Assembly: GCF_007860105.1 (NCBI RefSeq)
Contig: NZ_SJPU01000001.1
Coordinates: forward strand, 372,001-436,000
Length of the DNA stretch: 64,000 nt
Source: Allorhodopirellula heiligendammensis
GTDB taxonomy: Bacteria; Planctomycetota; Planctomycetia; Pirellulales; Pirellulaceae
Reading direction: 5' to 3'
Position numbers and translations under genes: made by a program. The notes under the pieces are model-generated. The model was not told the DNA's origin, did not search any database, and worked only from the letters and a program-made list of their open reading frames with translations. Shown here one piece after another: positions 1 to 8,914 of this stretch. Numbering within the stretch: position 1 is the stretch's first letter; each line of letters begins with the position of its first letter.

Positions 1-2
1 TG

Positions 3-893
3 TACGAACATCTGAAACAAGTTGCCGCATCCGACGCGGCAGTGCTCATCACCGGCGAGAGCGGTACCGGAAAGGAGCTTGTCGCTCGCTCGATTCACTC
101 AGGCAGCCGGCGTGCGAACGCGCCATTCGTTGCTGTGAACTGCGCCGCCCTGACAGAAACCCTGTTAGAGAGCGAGCTTTTTGGTCACGTCAAAGGCGCT
201 TTCACCGACGCGCGAGGAGAACGCAAAGGATTGTTCCTCGAAGCGAATGGTGGCACCCTGCTACTCGACGAGATGGGCGAGATGCCCATGTCAATGCAAG
301 TTCGACTGCTACGTGCGCTCGAGGAACGTCGTGTCCGGCCGGTCGGCAGCGACAAAGAGTATTCGTTTGATGTGCGCGTATTAACCGCAACCAATCGAGA
401 CCTGGAAACTGCCGTTGCGGAAGGCCGTTTCCGCGAAGATCTCTATTACCGGATTAACGTCATCGGAATTGAACTGCCGCCCCTGCGGGCACGCGGTACC
501 GACATTCTTCGACTCGCAGAGCATTTCCAAGAACAATTCGCCGCGAGCGAAGGCAAATCGGTATCGGGATTCGGTGAGGGCGTTGCCGAAAGATTGCTCA
601 GTTATGCATGGCCTGGCAACGTCCGCGAACTGCGAAACGTGATGGAACGTGCTGTCGCACTGACGCGATACGACACTATCACCCTAGAAGACCTGCCTGA
701 CAAAATTCGCAGCTTCCATGAAGGAGAAATGTTCATCGGCGGTCTCGACCCGAGCGAATTGGTGCCGATGGAAGAGATCGAACGACGCTACATTCACCAC
801 GTTTTGGACGCTGTCGGTGGCAATCAGAGCCAAGCTGCACGCATCCTCGGTCTCGACCGCAAGACGATCTACCGCAAACTGAAATCCGTGTAG
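3..893 (+). CDS. Sigma-54-dependent transcriptional activator (NtrC family), 5' end missing
   Basis: This is the C-terminal part of a bacterial enhancer-binding protein; the reading frame is open to the window edge, so the N-terminal receiver or sensory domain is not seen. The AAA+ domain has Walker A GESGTGKE, the sigma-54 contact loop as GAFTDA (a common variant of GAFTGA), Walker [11 protein letters not shown] and the arginine-rich region [11 protein letters not shown]. The C-terminus has a Fis-type helix-turn-helix ([20 protein letters not shown]) for binding upstream enhancers. Such proteins use ATP hydrolysis to open promoters bound by sigma-54 RNA polymerase. It lies directly upstream, on the same strand, of a nitrate-type transporter with a candidate sigma-54 promoter, so regulation of that transporter is a reasonable inference. 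The signal it senses cannot be told from this fragment. Confidence 0.93.
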   Translation, partial: YEHLKQVAASDAAVLITGESGTGKELVARSIHSGSRRANAPFVAVNCAALTETLLESELFGHVKGAFTDARGERKGLFLEANGGTLLLDEMGEMPMSMQVRLLRALEERRVRPVGSDKEYSFDVRVLTATNRDLETAVAEGRFREDLYYRINVIGIELPPLRARGTDILRLAEHFQEQFAASEGKSVSGFGEGVAERLLSYAWPGNVRELRNVMERAVALTRYDTITLEDLPDKIRSFHEGEMFIGGLDPSELVPMEEIERRYIHHVLDAVGGNQSQAARILGLDRKTIYRKLKSV

Positions 894-1222
894 CGGATTT
901 CAAATCTGGACGGTGCACCGATTCAATGGGCGACTATTTCTCGCACGGTACGGCATCCATCATCCCGCACAGTGCCGCTACCGACCGTACTGCTCTCACG
1001 TTGCTTGGAGCGTGGTAGGTGGCTCCCGTATCTCTGCCTCCATTCACAGCGTGCATGCGTAAAACACCAGCACATCCTGTTGAAACCCGCGACTCTCCCG
1101 CGACGAGTGCGGACGACACCCCCGCTGGCAACTGCACCGCCTAGGAGGCAATGCGCACCGCAACACAGCCGGTAAGACGCCTTATTCCTCGCGGCTCCCC
1201 ACAACAGGTTCCCATCGCTGAA
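894..1222. other. Intergenic region between the activator and the transporter
   Basis: No convincing gene is seen here. A perfect 10-base palindrome, CGGTGCACCG, sits at 911-920, 17 bases after the activator stop; it contains half-site-like GGTGC/GCACC words reminiscent of NtrC-type sites and could be an activator binding site, but this is only a suggestion. The right end runs into the sigma-54 promoter candidate at 1223-1239. Confidence 0.4.
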
Positions 1223-1239
1223 TTGGCGCACTGAATGCA
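1223..1239 (+). promoter_or_regulatory. Candidate sigma-54 (-24/-12) promoter
   Basis: The sequence TTGGCGCACTGAATGCA has the invariant GG (1225-1226) and GC (1237-1238) separated by exactly ten bases, and matches most positions of the consensus TTGGCACG-N4-TTGCA. Transcription would start near 1250. It faces the nitrate-type ABC transporter and lies just after a sigma-54 activator gene, which strengthens the call. If correct, the ATG at 1235 lies inside the promoter and cannot be the translation start. Confidence 0.5.
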
Positions 1240-1330
1240 ACGCTCTGACAAGCGTTACTCATTTCTAGCAGCGTTTGCCCATCGTTTGTGCACCGCCAAG
1301 CTAGTTTCGCTCAGTAAAGGCGTTGTTTCT

Positions 1331-2815
1331 GTGTCGAATCGTGTTCCCCCGGGGCGTTCTCAAAGCGTAGGTCGCTTTGCCGCGTGGTGGTTACTGCTGT
1401 TAGTGCCCATGGGCTTGATCGGTTGTTCGTCCGGCAAAGTGACGCTGGCGGATCTACAGGCTGCCGCTGCCAAGATTGATATTTCCGACATCGTCATTGA
1501 CGAAACCGACGTCGCTCCAGCGGCAATGTTGAATTTGGAGTCAAGCGATCTCAAATTTGGTTTCATCAAACTCACAGACTGCGCCCCGCTGGTGATCGCT
1601 AAAGAAAAAGGCTTCTTTGACGACGAGGGTCTGAATGTCACACTCGAGCCTCAATCGAACTGGAAAATCCTGCTCGACAATGTGATCAATGGACAACTCG
1701 ATGGTGCGCATATGTTGGCTGGGCAGCCCATTGGCGCGACCATTGGGATTGGCACACAGTCACCGATCGTGACCGCCTATAGCATGGACTACAACGGCAA
1801 TGCGATCACGGTTAGCAACGACGTCTGGGCGCAGATGCAAGAGCATGAGCCTTCGCTCAAGAGTCCCACGCCACCGCACCCCATTTCTGCAGACAGTCTC
1901 AAACCGGTCGTACTCGAATACTTAGCCGATCAAGGCCAACCCTTCCCAATGGGCATGGTATTTCCTGTCAGCACACATAACTATGAAATTCGCTACTGGC
2001 TGGCCGCTGCTGGGATTCATCCCGGCATGTACACCACCAGTGACCTAAACGGATTTCAAGACGCGCAGGTCCAACTCTCAACAGTTGCGCCACCGCAAAT
2101 GCCTCAGAATCTCGAAGCAGATATTGTCAAAGGATACTGCGTCGGCGAACCGTGGAATCAAAAAGCGGTGTCGACGGGCATTGGGGTTCCGGTCGCTACC
2201 AACAGCGAAATATGGAAAAACAATCCCGAGAAAGTATTCGGTGTTGCCAAGTCGTGGGCTGATGAGAATCCCAGCACGCATCTCGCAGTCATCAAGGCCT
2301 TGATCCGGGCTGGAAAATGGCTTGATGCCAAAGACGATACCGGCAAACTGGTTAACCGCCCCGAAGCCGCCAAGATCCTCAGCGGGAAAGACTATGTAGG
2401 GGCCGAAGAGGCGGTGATCGCACAGTCCATGACTGGCACGTTCACCTTTCAAGCAACCGATGTCCTGGACATGCCGGACTTTAATGTCTTCTTTCAAGGC
2501 TATGCCAGCTACCCACACTACAGTGATTGCATTTGGTTCCTGACGCAGATGCGCCGCTGGGGGCAGATTACAGAACCCAAGCCCGCTGCGTGGTACGCCG
2601 AGACGGCCCAGGAAATATACAAACCGGAAATCTATCGCCAAGCAGCTGAATTGCTGATCAGCGAAGGCAGGCTGGAGCCTGATGAATTACCAGCCATTGA
2701 CTATGACGGTTATCGACCAGTCACGACCGAATTCATTGACGGAAAAGCTTACGACGGTCGCGATCCCATTGGTTACATCAACAGCTTTGAAATCGGAACG
2801 AAGGAAGAGTCATGA
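1331..2815 (+). CDS. Nitrate/nitrite/bicarbonate-type ABC transporter substrate-binding lipoprotein (NrtA/CmpA family)
   Basis: Captures the oxyanion outside the cytoplasmic membrane and delivers it to the permease encoded next. The N-terminus has a hydrophobic stretch [14 protein letters not shown] ending in a lipobox, so Cys32 is the likely lipidated residue. The mature protein opens with [23 protein letters not shown], followed by [13 protein letters not shown] and later [10 protein letters not shown], the typical fold of the NrtA/CmpA/SsuA superfamily, closest in look to NrtA. A GTG at 1331 is preferred because an AAAGG lies about ten bases upstream and the earlier ATG at 1235 overlaps the sigma-54 promoter candidate; that ATG would add 32 residues before the signal sequence. 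The stop overlaps the permease start (ATGA). Nitrate, nitrite and cyanate binding cannot be distinguished by eye. Confidence 0.88.
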   Translation: MSNRVPPGRSQSVGRFAAWWLLLLVPMGLIGCSSGKVTLADLQAAAAKIDISDIVIDETDVAPAAMLNLESSDLKFGFIKLTDCAPLVIAKEKGFFDDEGLNVTLEPQSNWKILLDNVINGQLDGAHMLAGQPIGATIGIGTQSPIVTAYSMDYNGNAITVSNDVWAQMQEHEPSLKSPTPPHPISADSLKPVVLEYLADQGQPFPMGMVFPVSTHNYEIRYWLAAAGIHPGMYTTSDLNGFQDAQVQLSTVAPPQMPQNLEADIVKGYCVGEPWNQKAVSTGIGVPVATNSEIWKNNPEKVFGVAKSWADENPSTHLAVIKALIRAGKWLDAKDDTGKLVNRPEAAKILSGKDYVGAEEAVIAQSMTGTFTFQATDVLDMPDFNVFFQGYASYPHYSDCIWFLTQMRRWGQITEPKPAAWYAETAQEIYKPEIYRQAAELLISEGRLEPDELPAIDYDGYRPVTTEFIDGKAYDGRDPIGYINSFEIGTKEES

Positions 2816-3927
2816 ATTGGCGAGGAAATCTACTGCGTGCATGCGAGGTCGCCGGTTTACCGATTCTGGAACCGTTCGTGCGATTGGCGGCAGGGGAAGA
2901 CAAGGGAGATCAATTGAAGGGGATCGCGAAGTACGTACTGCTACCGATGGTCGCCATCGCTCTATTTCTAGTGATGTGGAACGCTGCGGCAAAGACTGTC
3001 GTCACTGACAGCGCAAAGCTCCCCAGCCCTGCGGCAACATGGGATGCGGGTCGGCAATTGATTGCCATGCACTTTGAGCAAAAGCAGGTAGATCGACTGG
3101 CCAAGCAAGAAAAGCTCAGCGAGGCGGTGTATATGGTCGCCGAAGCAAATGCATACGACGCTGCCGCGGCGAGATCCACTGGCGCTAAGCAGGACGCACT
3201 CACAGCCAAAGCGGCGACATTGAAGACGCGAGCTTTGGCAGCGGCGAATTACCGAGCATCGAGTGCACCGACGTTTATCGACCAGATTTGGACGAGTGTC
3301 AGCACGGTGTTCTTTGGCTTTTTGCTAGCCACCATCGTGGCCGTGCCGTTGGGTGTTTTGTGTGGCATGAGCCCGTGGTGCAACGCCGCGCTGACTCCGT
3401 TCATTCAGATCTTTAAACCCGTCAGCCCGCTGGCGTGGTTGCCTTTAGCGTTCATTGTCATCATGTGGTACTACGCCGGCTACGCATCAGGCGAAACCTA
3501 TTTTGATAAAGCCTTTCTGATTTCTGCCACAACCGTTTGCTTATGTTCGCTCTGGCCGACGCTCGTCAATACCACCCTCGGTGTCGCGAGTGTTGACAAA
3601 GACTTTATTAATGTTGCTGACGTGCTCCGTTTGTCCTGGATGCAGCGACTCTTCAAAATCATTTTGCCTGCAAGCCTTCCCTTGATGTTCGCGGGGATGC
3701 GAATCAGTCTGGGGGTTGGGTGGATGGTCCTGATCGCCGCCGACATGCTTGCCCAAAACCCTGGGTTGGGAAAATTTGTCTGGGACGAATTCCAGAACGG
3801 CAGCGAGTTGACTTACGCACGTATCGCCTTCAGCGTGATCGTGATCGGCATGATCGGGCTCGTGCTCGATCGCTTCATGATCTTTCTCCGCAATCTCGTC
3901 AGTTTCGGAAACCCTGCCACCGCGTGA
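2812..3927 (+). CDS. ABC transporter permease, NrtB/SsuC family, with an extra N-terminal segment
   Basis: Inner-membrane channel subunit of the nitrate-type importer. The first membrane segment is at about residues 41-60, and the BPD-transport core begins near residue 158. The ATPase-contact (EAA-like) loop is seen as [20 protein letters not shown], followed by [19 protein letters not shown], very close to NrtB proteins. At 371 residues it is about 90 longer than usual NrtB. The extra length is a polar, Ala/Lys/Glu-rich, probably helical stretch at about residues 65-155, between the first membrane segment and the core. The start ATG overlaps the substrate-binding gene stop, so translation is probably coupled. 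A strong hairpin follows before the first ATPase gene. Confidence 0.9.
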   Translation: MNWRGNLLRACEVAGLPILEPFVRLAAGEDKGDQLKGIAKYVLLPMVAIALFLVMWNAAAKTVVTDSAKLPSPAATWDAGRQLIAMHFEQKQVDRLAKQEKLSEAVYMVAEANAYDAAAARSTGAKQDALTAKAATLKTRALAAANYRASSAPTFIDQIWTSVSTVFFGFLLATIVAVPLGVLCGMSPWCNAALTPFIQIFKPVSPLAWLPLAFIVIMWYYAGYASGETYFDKAFLISATTVCLCSLWPTLVNTTLGVASVDKDFINVADVLRLSWMQRLFKIILPASLPLMFAGMRISLGVGWMVLIAADMLAQNPGLGKFVWDEFQNGSELTYARIAFSVIVIGMIGLVLDRFMIFLRNLVSFGNPATA

Positions 3928-3947
3928 CGGTAAGGTTTCTTTTCGTT

Positions 3948-3986
3948 CCGCAGTCGGTGGTGTGTGGGGACACATACCGACTGCGG
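3948..3986 (+). other. Strong intergenic hairpin between permease and ATPase genes
   Basis: An 11-base perfect inverted repeat (CCGCAGTCGGT at 3948-3958, ACCGACTGCGG at 3976-3986) encloses a second 5-base stem (TGTGT/ACACA) with a GGGG loop. The RNA would fold into a long, nearly continuous hairpin. There is no T-run after it, so it is not a classical terminator. It lies in the 205-base gap in the transporter operon and could act as an attenuator, a processing or stability element, or a repeat. Confidence 0.55.
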
Positions 3987-4132
3987 GACGTTCTCCTCAT
4001 TCTAGCGACCGCGAATCATTCCACCGAATTATGACGTCCGCCTGGACATCGATCCCAAAGTCTCGCGTCGGCGTTTGCGAGTGATTCGAAAGCTAACGTT
4101 TTTCGCCTTCTCTTGATATTGAAGATTTGCAC

Positions 4133-5065
4133 ATGAGTGTTCTACTGCACCGCGAACCGAGCGTTCTCAAGCTGCCCAACGTTGCGGTCCCCTCGCCGAT
4201 ACTGCAAATGGAAAACGTCTGCAAAGGTTATGGGAGCGGTGTGACACGCAACGAGGTATTGAGCAACATCAATCTCGATATCCGCGAGGGTGAATTCCTT
4301 GCGGTAGTTGGTTTCAGTGGCAGTGGAAAAACGACCTTCACCCAATTGGCGGCTGGATTGATTCAGCCTGATCAAGGGACGATCACCATGGACGGACAGC
4401 TCATCACGGGGCCTTCGGCCGATCGGGGCTTGGTATTCCAGAACTACTCGCTGCTTCCATGGCTGACTGTCCGTGGCAATATTGCGCTGTCAGTCAACAC
4501 GGTGTTTCGAAATTGGTCCCGGGCCGAACGACGTGATCACGTCGAACGATTCATTGAGATGGTGGGATTGAGTCACGCTGCACATCGCCGCCCCCACGAA
4601 TTGTCCGGCGGTATGCGCCAACGCACGTCGTTGGCTCGGACGCTTGCGATGAAACCAAAAATGCTGCTGCTCGACGAGCCCCTTTCCGCTCTTGACGCGT
4701 TGACGCGGTCCCAGCTGGGTGACGAGATTCTGAAGATTTGGCAAGAGGAGCGTCAGACCTGTTTGATGATCACCAACGACGTTGACGAAGCGATCCTGGT
4801 GGCTGACCGGATCGTGCCGCTCACGCCCGGGCCCGAGGCGACGCTCGGCCCGATTTTCGACGTGGACATTGAGCGTCCCCGCAACCGCGCCGAACTCAAT
4901 GACAGCGAGCATTTCAAAAGTCTTCGCAATGCGGTTACGAACTACCTAGTCGATGTGCGTCAACAGGCTCGCGACAAGGAAATGGCGGCCAGCAAGCATC
5001 TCTCGTTTCGCCTTCCTGATATCCGCCCTCAAGACCTAACGCGTAAGGGACGCATCATAGGTTAG
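4133..5065 (+). CDS. ABC transporter ATP-binding protein (NrtC/NrtD family), first copy
   Basis: Cytoplasmic ATPase powering the nitrate-type importer. Walker A GFSGSGKT is at about residues 60-67, the Q-loop is VFQNYSLLPW, the signature is LSGGMRQR and Walker B is MLLLDEPLSALD. The usual switch histidine appears replaced: the motif reads MITNDVDEAIL where most members have THDxDEA. The C-terminus IFDVDIERPRNRAEL is typical of NrtC/NrtD/SsuB ATPases. Unlike cyanobacterial NrtC, there is no fused substrate-binding domain. The ATG at 4133 is preferred to the TTG two codons earlier. The missing switch histidine suggests this subunit forms an asymmetric pair with the second ATPase, which keeps it. 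Confidence 0.9.
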   Translation: MSVLLHREPSVLKLPNVAVPSPILQMENVCKGYGSGVTRNEVLSNINLDIREGEFLAVVGFSGSGKTTFTQLAAGLIQPDQGTITMDGQLITGPSADRGLVFQNYSLLPWLTVRGNIALSVNTVFRNWSRAERRDHVERFIEMVGLSHAAHRRPHELSGGMRQRTSLARTLAMKPKMLLLDEPLSALDALTRSQLGDEILKIWQEERQTCLMITNDVDEAILVADRIVPLTPGPEATLGPIFDVDIERPRNRAELNDSEHFKSLRNAVTNYLVDVRQQARDKEMAASKHLSFRLPDIRPQDLTRKGRIIG

Positions 5066-5103
5066 GCCTTATTCCCCACACCTAACTCCTAGGACATCAC
5101 GCC

Positions 5104-5955
5104 ATGCGTGGCTACGTAGAACTTTTCCGACTCGGCAAAACATACGACACCCATAACGGGCCTCTCGTGATTGTCGAAGACTTTGATCTGAATCTTGCTC
5201 AAGGCGAATACGTTTCACTGCTGGGTCATTCAGGCTGCGGTAAGAGCACGGTGCTCACTATGATTGCTGGCTTGAACTCGATCACGACGGGTGGCGTTGT
5301 GATTGACGGTCGCGAGATCGATGGCCCCGGCCCCGATCGCGGAGTCGTGTTCCAATCGCCGTGCTTAATGCCTTGGATGACCGCATTAGATAACGTGATG
5401 CTGGGTGTTAATCAGGTCTATCGAAATGCCACCAAACGTGATCGGATTGATCTGGCCAGCTATTACCTCAATCTTGTTGGACTGGGAAGTATCTTGCATA
5501 AGCGTGCCAAGGATCTCAGCCAAGGGATGCAGCAACGCGTGGGCATTGCCAGAGCGTTCGCACTCAAACCCAAAATGCTGTTGCTTGATGAACCATTTGG
5601 GATGTTGGATTCGTTGACCCGCCTGGAGCTGCAAGAAATCTTGCTGGAGATTCTAGTGCGAGACAAGGTCACCACCGTCATGGTGACCCATGATGTGGAT
5701 GAGGCGTTGTTCATGAGCGACCGGGTGGTAATGATGACCAACGGACCTCGCGCCCGCGTAGGGGCTATCTTCAGCCTGCCGTTCGACCGCCCCCGACAGC
5801 GTGCCGACGTGCTGGAGCATCCTGAGTACTACGAGTATCGTCGCAAGATGATTGAGTTTCTCGAAGGCCAAGATCACGCCAAAATAAAAAACACCCGTGA
5901 ACGCGACGAGTCCAAGACATCTGAACCCGCTGATCTGTCACTGAGCAGTCCCTGA
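5104..5955 (+). CDS. ABC transporter ATP-binding protein (NrtD/CmpD family), second copy
   Basis: Second nucleotide-binding subunit of the same importer. Walker A is GHSGCGKST, signature [14 protein letters not shown], Walker [17 protein letters not shown], and the switch region [15 protein letters not shown] has the catalytic histidine. The C-terminus [20 protein letters not shown] is the characteristic NrtD/CmpD tail. It starts 38 bases after the first ATPase gene, so the four genes form one operon: binding lipoprotein, permease, two ATPases. This heteromeric ATPase arrangement is known from the cyanobacterial nrt and cmp systems. No nitrate reductase gene is present in the window. Confidence 0.92.
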   Translation: MRGYVELFRLGKTYDTHNGPLVIVEDFDLNLAQGEYVSLLGHSGCGKSTVLTMIAGLNSITTGGVVIDGREIDGPGPDRGVVFQSPCLMPWMTALDNVMLGVNQVYRNATKRDRIDLASYYLNLVGLGSILHKRAKDLSQGMQQRVGIARAFALKPKMLLLDEPFGMLDSLTRLELQEILLEILVRDKVTTVMVTHDVDEALFMSDRVVMMTNGPRARVGAIFSLPFDRPRQRADVLEHPEYYEYRRKMIEFLEGQDHAKIKNTRERDESKTSEPADLSLSSP

Positions 5956-6194
5956 CCCATCGGCATCTGTGATGCCTGCGTACATCCAATGGGAGCAGCC
6001 GGAGCTTCCTTCGGGAGAATGCGTCGCGGTGTGCCAAAATCATTCTGTAGCCAAAATCAAGAAAATACACAAAAAAGAGGGTTTGCTCAGAAATCTCCGT
6101 AAGACGCAGCGATTATCTCATCGAATGCCCTGCTCATTCCGATGTTCGAACTATGACGGCGCGATTCATCCTTTCCACTACAAAGTGCCCTATC

Positions 6195-6677
6195 ATGAAC
6201 GCAGGCTCCTCTGTCGATCAACCGAACACCGTGGCTTGGCGAGAGCGAGTTGCCTCTTATCTCTTAGAGGCGACTGACATTGCGAACTCGATCGATTTGA
6301 TTCTAGACGAAACCCGAATGGGTGCCCCGAACCTCGGCGGCGACGATGCTGAAAGCACGGTCCCGCACCTGGCGACAGCGGTTGCTGAGTTGGAGCGGAT
6401 TGTGGAAAAACGCGATGTACTACTGCGTGCCTCCGATGCACCTCCTTTCGGCCTGAGTCTCTCAGCAAAGTTGCTCTCGACCCGGAAAATCGATGACGCT
6501 CGACTAGCTAAGTGCTGCGGCGAGCTGGCCGATTTGGTTGCCCAGACTCATCAGCGGGCTACTGCGTTGTTTATCTGCCAACATTATTTGTCGGGGCTCC
6601 CCAGCGATCTCATCGCCCGTCTTTCCGCAGTCGGCCAGCCGCAATCTCACAGCGGTCGCTTCAACGAAGCCGCCTAG
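6195..6677 (+). CDS. Hypothetical helical protein (possibly FlgN-like)
   Basis: A 160-residue protein that I do not recognise with certainty. It is predicted to be mostly alpha-helical, with no signal peptide, membrane segment or cofactor motif. The pattern of a helix ending in LERIVEKRDVLLRASD, a second helical half, and a polar glycine-containing tail (GQPQSHSGRFNEAA) resembles FlgN-type export chaperones, but no flagellar gene is nearby, so this is only a guess. The ATG at 6195 is chosen; an in-frame ATG at 6153 would add 14 residues. It is 240 bases downstream of the transporter operon. Confidence 0.55.
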   Translation: MNAGSSVDQPNTVAWRERVASYLLEATDIANSIDLILDETRMGAPNLGGDDAESTVPHLATAVAELERIVEKRDVLLRASDAPPFGLSLSAKLLSTRKIDDARLAKCCGELADLVAQTHQRATALFICQHYLSGLPSDLIARLSAVGQPQSHSGRFNEAA

Positions 6678-6961
6678 GCAAGCCCCCCGGCAGACTGGTT
6701 TTGCTGCGAAATGAGGTTCGGTATCCCATCCGCAGCCGCCCTCAGATGGCTGTCGCAGTAAGTCCAGGTAACAAACCGGCCCGGAAACCCCCACTGAAAC
6801 GGCCATGAAGGAAACCTCAGCACCATCGCAGCGACAATGCTGAGGACGCTGATTGTCGTTAAAATCGCCAGGCAGGCAGACCAACCCACCTGAGGCGAAG
6901 GTAAGCTGACATCCCGGCGAACCTCTCTCTCCGACTGCAGCGGTGCGGGGGAGGCCAACAT
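6674..6961 (-). CDS. Possible small membrane protein
   Basis: A 95-residue minus-strand reading frame that fills an otherwise empty gap. The N-terminal 25 residues are polar. A hydrophobic segment follows (WSACLAILTTISVLSIVAAM), then an aromatic stretch (FPSWPFQWGFPGRF) and a short C-terminal domain, as in a single-pass membrane protein. Its stop overlaps the stop of the convergent upstream gene by four bases. No family is recognised. The orderly layout of hydrophobic and polar parts argues for coding, but the evidence is thin. Confidence 0.35.
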   Translation of the reverse strand: MLASPAPLQSEREVRRDVSLPSPQVGWSACLAILTTISVLSIVAAMVLRFPSWPFQWGFPGRFVTWTYCDSHLRAAADGIPNLISQQNQSAGGLA

Positions 6962-7117
6962 GGGCTACGAGCGAGCGGCGACCTGGATGGCGGCAGCAAT
7001 CTAGACCGGTTTCTCTCGCATGAATCACCCCCTAAACTGCTCTGTTCTCGATCAAGCCCCGCAAAGCCCCCGTTTGTACTAAACGGACTTGTCAAATACC
7101 CCATCGAAAGATTTCCA
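6962..7117. other. Short gap before the DUF4261-like gene
   Basis: No structure or gene recognised. It may hold the promoters of the gene at 7118 and of the leftward small membrane protein frame. Confidence 0.3.
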
Positions 7118-8110
7118 ATGGCTAAGGGACTTTTTACCCAAGGCATCGTAGTTCTACTGCGCCAAAGCGTGAGTATCGAAGAGGTCGCTGCTGCGATCGA
7201 CGATTTCCATCCCTCCGACCCCATCGAAGCGTCCGAAGACTGGACATTTCTCGGCCCGGCCGTGCTGATGAATATGGACGAGGATGGCAGCGGCAAGGTG
7301 GTGGTCGACGTGGTCGATCATCCCTGGCCCGATGCGATGGGCGGAACGCAAGGTGACTCAGCCGCTTCGGAGGACAGCCAGATTGTCGACGCTTGGGCGT
7401 TGGGCAACTTCGGCCCCCACAACTACCCGGGGTCTCTGCAGCGTGCCCGCGAGCAATCATGGGTGTGGGAAGACGGACGCGAACTTGCGGAGCAACCCAC
7501 CGCATTTATTCGAGTGCGCAGCTCGTACGTCCTGGGCGAAGAGGATGATGCCCCGGTCCTACCCGAAGGTTACGAGCCCTTCGACGAGCTCGCCCTGGTC
7601 ACCGAGATCGCAGCGGCGATTACGGAGTTGCCCCAAGCCATCTGCTATTTCAATCCTAACGGCGAAGTCCTACGCGACCTTAAAACGCTCAACGAGAGCT
7701 TTGAGTACGCCGAAGAAAATGATTTCCCGCCGCTGGACCTGTGGTCGAACGTTCGCTTGTTCCGTCTGGAGAACGAATGGGCAGTGATGGATACGGTCGG
7801 GAATTCGCAGCTCGACTTGCTCGATATCGAAGCATGCTTTCATGCTGAATCATATGACTTTACCGAAGTCGAGAGTTTCCTCCGATTGGTGACCTGTTTT
7901 CTCGAAGAGGCGGAAGAGCCAATCGAAGATGGTGACTCCGTGGAAGGTCCGGGGGACGTGATTTGGAGAGTCTGGCGGATGGACGACGGCATCGCCGCGC
8001 CTCCGCGACCTGTGCTCCGCTGCTTGCCTCAAGATAACCGCGACGTGCCCGAGCAGTATCGGGTACCGGGAATGGAACAGCCATCGGATGAGCCGGAACC
8101 CGCTTCATGA
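7118..8110 (+). CDS. Hypothetical protein, possibly DUF4261-like
   Basis: A 330-residue, acidic cytoplasmic protein without signal peptide or membrane segment. The N-terminal half (FTQGIVVLLRQSVSIEEVAA, then VVVDVVDHPWPDAMGG) and the central VTEIAAAITELPQAICYFNP recall the DUF4261 family, which has no defined activity. The C-terminal 60 residues are rich in Glu, Asp and Pro and probably disordered. The stop overlaps the start of the DUF2461 gene (ATGA), so the two proteins are likely made together. The family assignment is tentative. Confidence 0.7.
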   Translation: MAKGLFTQGIVVLLRQSVSIEEVAAAIDDFHPSDPIEASEDWTFLGPAVLMNMDEDGSGKVVVDVVDHPWPDAMGGTQGDSAASEDSQIVDAWALGNFGPHNYPGSLQRAREQSWVWEDGRELAEQPTAFIRVRSSYVLGEEDDAPVLPEGYEPFDELALVTEIAAAITELPQAICYFNPNGEVLRDLKTLNESFEYAEENDFPPLDLWSNVRLFRLENEWAVMDTVGNSQLDLLDIEACFHAESYDFTEVESFLRLVTCFLEEAEEPIEDGDSVEGPGDVIWRVWRMDDGIAAPPRPVLRCLPQDNRDVPEQYRVPGMEQPSDEPEPAS

Positions 8111-8796
8111 CGCAGGCGTCGCCCATCGGCCCCGAACTTTTTGAGTTCTTGGACGACCTAACACGTCACAACGATCGCGATTGGTTTCATGCCAACAAAC
8201 AACGCTACGAGTGTGACGTGCGTGAGCCCGCACTCGCCCTGATCGAGCAACTCGGGCCGCCCCTGCGGCGGTCAGCCCCCATGCTGAGCGCTATCGTCAA
8301 ACGCAGCGGCGGGTCACTGATGCGGATCCATCGTGACACGCGGTTTTCCAAGGACAAGACTCCTTACAAAACGAACGTAGGCATTTCCATTCGGCATCAA
8401 GCCGACGATAACATTCACGCTCCCGGCGTTTATATCCACCTCGCCTGCGACGAGTGCTTGGTCGCCGCCGGGTGCTGGCGACCGCACCGCGAAACACTCG
8501 CGGCAATCCGACGTGCGATCGACGACGACCCAACGGCATGGCGACGGGCGCGGGATCAAAAGAAATTTCGTCAGTCGTTCCATCTCTCGGGTGAATCGCT
8601 CAAGACCTCCCCGCGTGACTACTCGATCGATCATCCCCAGATTGAAGACCTCCGCCGGATTGATTTTATCGCTGTCGCGAACTTAACGCAGCAGGAGATT
8701 ACCAGCGCCGGGGCGGCGGCAAAAATGGTAGGCCTGATTCGCGACGCCAAACCTCTCATGCAGTTTTTGTGCAGCGCCATCGATGTGCCTTACTAA
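8107..8796 (+). CDS. DUF2461 (TIGR02453) family protein
   Basis: Member of a widespread family of unknown function. The hallmarks are near the N-terminus: FLDDLTRHNDRDWFHANKQRYE, then RIHRDTRFSKDKTPYKTNVG, exactly the conserved DUF2461 blocks. Length (229 residues) is normal for the family. The C-terminal part contains FRQSFHLSGESLKTSPRDY, where family members have a similar motif. No enzymatic role is established. It is translationally coupled to the preceding gene. Confidence 0.9.
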   Translation: MTQASPIGPELFEFLDDLTRHNDRDWFHANKQRYECDVREPALALIEQLGPPLRRSAPMLSAIVKRSGGSLMRIHRDTRFSKDKTPYKTNVGISIRHQADDNIHAPGVYIHLACDECLVAAGCWRPHRETLAAIRRAIDDDPTAWRRARDQKKFRQSFHLSGESLKTSPRDYSIDHPQIEDLRRIDFIAVANLTQQEITSAGAAAKMVGLIRDAKPLMQFLCSAIDVPY

Positions 8797-8914
8797 ATGT
8801 CGACCGACGCCTCCGCCCGTCGCGAGAGAGACGCTCGCATTCGCCGCGACAGATTGTTGAAGCCCTATTCGGCTCAGACCAGCGACGTGGTCTGGCTAAC
8901 ACTGAGGAAATCAA

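Noticed and set aside
923-1240. 105-codon minus-strand frame in the gap after the activator
   Set aside because: Arg/Gly/Cys-rich composition with no domain or neighbour logic; typical random frame in GC-rich DNA.
1235-1330. Upstream ATG for the nitrate-binding lipoprotein
   Set aside because: It overlaps the -12 element of the candidate sigma-54 promoter and adds 32 residues before an already complete lipoprotein signal.
2078-2641. 187-codon antisense frame inside the nitrate-binding gene
   Set aside because: Shadow of a well-supported gene with strong homology on the other strand.
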